From WJMB01 sp964581465 (GTDB lineage Bacteria > RBG-13-66-14): a stretch of DNA of 15,281 nt. The stretch covers positions 1 through 15,281 of the forward strand of contig CAZOOP010000057.1 of assembly GCA_964581465.1 (NCBI GenBank), in the 5' to 3' direction. The position numbers and the translations under genes are program-made. Below are positions 13,250 through 15,281 of the stretch, piece after piece. The notes beneath the pieces are model-generated. The model saw nothing but the letters and a program-made list of their open reading frames with translations. It was not told the origin of the DNA and did not search any database. Within the stretch, counting starts at the first letter, position 1. Each line of letters begins with the position of its first letter.

Positions 13250-13582
13250 TAATGCTCCATCGAAAAAATGGGGTCTGTTTAACGAGCTGACAAGATATTT
13301 CAGCCTAACAATTAAGAATTTAGATGAGATCATCACCGCAAACAATACCGATGTCGAAAACCCAAAGGTTGGTATTTGGAAGGGTAGTGCTGACAACTAA
13401 CTCCCGAGGGGCATCATTTCGACGTATCGGCGGGTCTTTATATCTGCTTAGGCTGCTGTCGGAAAGCGTACAGCCTCTCTATTATAGTTAGCCCGGGTTA
13501 ATAAACAGGGGCCACGACTTCCCGGCTCTCGGCATTCTAGCCACGCTTTTCTGGGATTTAGCACCCCCGGGGATTAATAGAT
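13250..13582. other. Upstream region of the propeller gene
   Basis: No gene seen. On the minus strand a weak promoter candidate reads -35 TTGTTT (13345-13340), a 17-base spacer and -10 TAAATT (13322-13317), some 70 bases before the start at 13249. The region is AT-rich compared with the genes. A short imperfect palindromic area around 13470-13500 was not resolved. Confidence 0.3.
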
Positions 13583-13905
13583 AGCATCATGGAACGTGTT
13601 CGGACCAAATCAGGCTGATTGGGATCAACCTGCCGGGCCTTTGTTAACTCCCCGGAAATGCGCCTTTTTGAAACAAGCATTCATTTTTCTATGCCCTTAT
13701 TGTTTGTTATTAAGACACTTAGGGTTCTGTGTGAATCTGCTGCCAGGGCAGATACAGGTCCGCTGATATCTAGGATCGCTAAAGATCTGGTCCATATTAG
13801 CCACCACTTTTCAACCGCCTGATCTGTGACAGGTATCCGATAATCATCACCCCTATTATCAACAGGAAACAATCACAATCAGGTCCGGATAGAGTATACG
13901 ATCCC
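13583..13905 (+). mobile_element. MITE-like element, forward orientation, best preserved complete copy
   Basis: A 323-bp copy. Its left end reads AGCATCATGGAACGTG then TTCGGACC; its right end reads GGTCCGGATAGAG then GATCCC. Reversed, it aligns throughout with the first 219 bases of the copy at 15063 and with the outer copy at 2395. Flanking octamers TAATAGAT (13575-13582) and TAGAAGAG (13906-13913) share five of eight bases, consistent with a worn target duplication. No coding capacity is present. It is 51 bases from the decayed insertion sequence at 13956. Confidence 0.85.
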
Positions 13906-13955
13906 TAGAAGAGAATGGCAGCATGATAACTAGAAAGAAAATATTATATATTCAA

Positions 13956-14533
13956 GGCATCATGTAACCTGATCGGACCAATTGAGCGGTGCATCCCGCA
14001 GGTAGTCGAGAGTGTTTACGTCGTCGCGATGCCTGAATCTGAGCGGCCTTTCTCTGATATTTCGCGGATAAAGAGCCTGAAGTTGCGCTTGAAGCCGTCG
14101 TGATAGGCTTATAGCCGTCGCTTGGCGTAGCCCCGGAAGTTCTCGAGGCCGTTGATGTGAACCTCGCCATTGGCCAGGGCCTTGTCGCGGTTGATGCGCT
14201 TATGGTGGATACCGTTGAGCGACAGCCTGTTATAGACCTTCCAGCCGTCGGTGTTGACGATCTGCTTCACCCTGGGCCTTTTAAGCTCGGCGGCGCCGTG
14301 TTCCCTTTTGGATTCGCTGTGTATATATTCTGCCGCATCTCTTAAACTTACATCTGCCATCGGCCAACTTATAGCGCGCCCTATGGTTACAATATGGGCG
14401 ACTGATGTGCCAATCGGTTGCTTGTTTTCCGCTACTTTATGGCCCCCTTTCTTGTGACAGAGCATCACAGCCCAACCCGTATGTTAACAGCGCGTTACAC
14501 ACATGATTCGGTCCGAACACGGTATATAATCAT
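13956..14533 (-). mobile_element. Decayed IS1595-family insertion sequence
   Basis: A 578-bp remnant bounded by 24-bp terminal repeats: GGCATCATGTAACC...ATCGGACC at 13956, and the inverse of ATGATTATATACCG...TTCGGACC at 14533. These are the same ends as in the short elements of this window. It contains a truncated, frameshifted transposase. A full IS1595-type element is about twice as long, so an internal part including the N-terminal zinc ribbon and the first catalytic Asp is gone. Flanking octamers are ATATTCAA and ATATATAG, AT-rich and five of eight alike. Confidence 0.8.
13960..14468 (-). pseudogene. Remnant of an IS1595-type (ISXO2-like) DDE transposase
   Basis: Recognisable from VNTDGWKVYNRLSLNG (second catalytic Asp) and GEVHINGLENFRGYAKRRL, the HxNxxE(N/S)FW.YAKRRL block with the catalytic Glu. 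After the TAA at 14109-14111 the same frame continues AYHDGFKRNFRLFIREI. The frame then shifts to RFRHRDDVNTLDYLRDAPLN, ending at a TGA (13960-13962) that lies inside the terminal repeat. So there is at least one nonsense change and one frameshift. The first catalytic Asp and the zinc-ribbon/helix-turn-helix N-terminus are missing; the upstream part (KKGGHKVAENKQPIG) starts mid-domain. The family normally moves by cut-and-paste or co-integrate transposition with 8-bp duplications. This copy cannot act itself, but it identifies the family that could mobilise the short elements. Confidence 0.82.
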
Positions 14534-14654
14534 ATATATAGAATATAAAACAACATCTATTAACATACGTGTATTGAGCTTGATAAATAGCTTGGGCGCT
14601 TAGGTGCATAGATGGTTTTTATTCAAGCGGTTACCAAATCAGAGGAGGCAAGCG

Positions 14655-15062
14655 ATGAAGGGGCGACTGGTCTGCCTGGTCGTGGTGCCGGCCTTGTTCG
14701 CACTCGGCTGTGGTTTAAGCCGCGGCGCGGTTGGTGAATACTCGTCTACGATCGATCTAAAAGTGGAGACACTGGGGTTGATGAGTCGGGCCGATGAGCC
14801 CTACGCGGAACATGTCGAGGAAGTCGAGGCGCTGCTGCTGCGGTTGAATAAGGCGGCGGAGTACGACCGCTGGTACGTCGGCCGGGAGCTATACCGGATG
14901 TGGGAAGTCTTGCTTGATCCCAGCGAGGCATCCGTCGTCGGTTACTTCGAGTTGTGGTCCGAGTTGGGTACTCTGGAGTCCGCCTTCATCGATGACGCAC
15001 TGCATGGTGAGGAGGGCATCGCGGTGCATTTCGACCGGATCCTCGTCGCCAAGTTTCAATAA
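14655..15062 (+). CDS. Small lipoprotein of unknown function
   Basis: A 135-residue predicted lipoprotein. The signal peptide (MKGRLVCLVVVPALFALGC) ends in the lipobox FALGC, with Cys 19 lipidated and Gly-Leu following. The mature part is mostly helical: a stretch around EVEALLLRLNKAAEYDRWY, then GRELYRMWEVLLDPSEA, then YFELWSELGTLESAFIDD. No family was recognised and no catalytic motif is visible. The ATG at 14655 is chosen over an in-frame start at 14604 because AGAGGAGG lies just upstream and the signal peptide begins there. The gene stands alone between the decayed insertion sequence and the element at 15063. Its TAA stop is the last triplet before that element, so the end of the gene coincides with the target site of an insertion and could be truncated or altered. 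Confidence 0.8.
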   Translation: MKGRLVCLVVVPALFALGCGLSRGAVGEYSSTIDLKVETLGLMSRADEPYAEHVEEVEALLLRLNKAAEYDRWYVGRELYRMWEVLLDPSEASVVGYFELWSELGTLESAFIDDALHGEEGIAVHFDRILVAKFQ

Positions 15063-15281
15063 GGGATCGTATGCCTGGTCCGGACCTGATTATGATTGTA
15101 TCCTTCTGATAAAAGAGGTGATGATCATCAGATAATTGTCACAAAACGGGCAGTCAAAAAGTGGCGGCTAATACGGGCCGGATCTTTAGCGAACCCAGAT
15201 ATCAGCAGACTTGTATTTGCCCTGACAGCAGATTGTCACTGACCTTTAAGTGTCGTAATAACAGGCAACAAGGGTATGCTA
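15063..15281 (-). mobile_element. MITE-like element, reverse orientation, cut by the window edge
   Basis: It begins GGGATCGTATGCC followed by GTCCGGACC directly after the TAA of the lipoprotein gene. The visible 219 bases align with the reversed copy at 13583 and with the outer copy at 2395, sharing CAGATAATTGTCAC, AGTCAAAAAGTGGCGGCTAA and ACAAGGGTATGC. The other end lies beyond the window. The left flanking octamer is TTCAATAA. Confidence 0.82.

Noticed and set aside
1..15281. tRNA or rRNA genes
   Set aside because: I looked for T-loop sequences of the GGTTCRAATCC type and for conserved rRNA blocks on both strands and saw none.

Overview
This is a high-GC window, roughly two-thirds G+C in the genes I counted, from a diderm bacterium. 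The evidence is two predicted outer-membrane beta-barrel proteins, three lipoproteins with a lipobox, a secreted beta-propeller protein, and the tail of a secreted protein resembling a type IX-style C-terminal sorting domain. This combination fits the FCB group or a related uncultured candidate phylum. That placement is inference; no rRNA gene is present to settle it.

Layout. At 1-150 is the end of a secreted protein gene, meeting argS (295-2145, minus) across a hairpin terminator. argS carries a ~360 bp AT-rich block inside an otherwise GC-rich gene. At 2395-3041 one short transposable element is inserted into another. From 6386 down to 3056 (minus) lies a tight five-gene operon: TPR protein, roadblock/LC7 protein, YqeK-like HD hydrolase, RsfS and RlmH. 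The last three are a familiar ribosome/translation housekeeping set. From 6516 to about 7580 is a gene-free, repeat-bearing stretch. At 7731-8900 (plus) are two adjacent outer-membrane barrel genes. At 9067-9303 (minus) and 9669-9941 (plus) are two divergent small membrane proteins that look like a paralogous pair. From 10209 to 13249 (minus) are three exported proteins: a lipoprotein with an Asp-Gly repeat, a larger lipoprotein, and a PD40 propeller protein. A nested inverted repeat separates the last two. From 13583 to the window end are another short element, a decayed IS1595-type insertion sequence, a small lipoprotein gene, and one more short element that runs off the edge.

The most interesting feature is a family of ~320-340 bp elements, five copies in this window. 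They have 24-bp imperfect terminal inverted repeats and near-identical 8-bp target duplications where the edges are well preserved. One copy is nested precisely inside another. The terminal repeats match those of the decayed IS1595-type transposase element at 13956-14533, so the family looks like miniature elements (MITEs) mobilised by an IS1595-family transposase. Also notable are the mosaic argS with an altered HIGH motif, a likely non-canonical AUC start for rsfS, a YqeK protein with a ~50-residue insertion, and the nested palindrome at 12159-12334.
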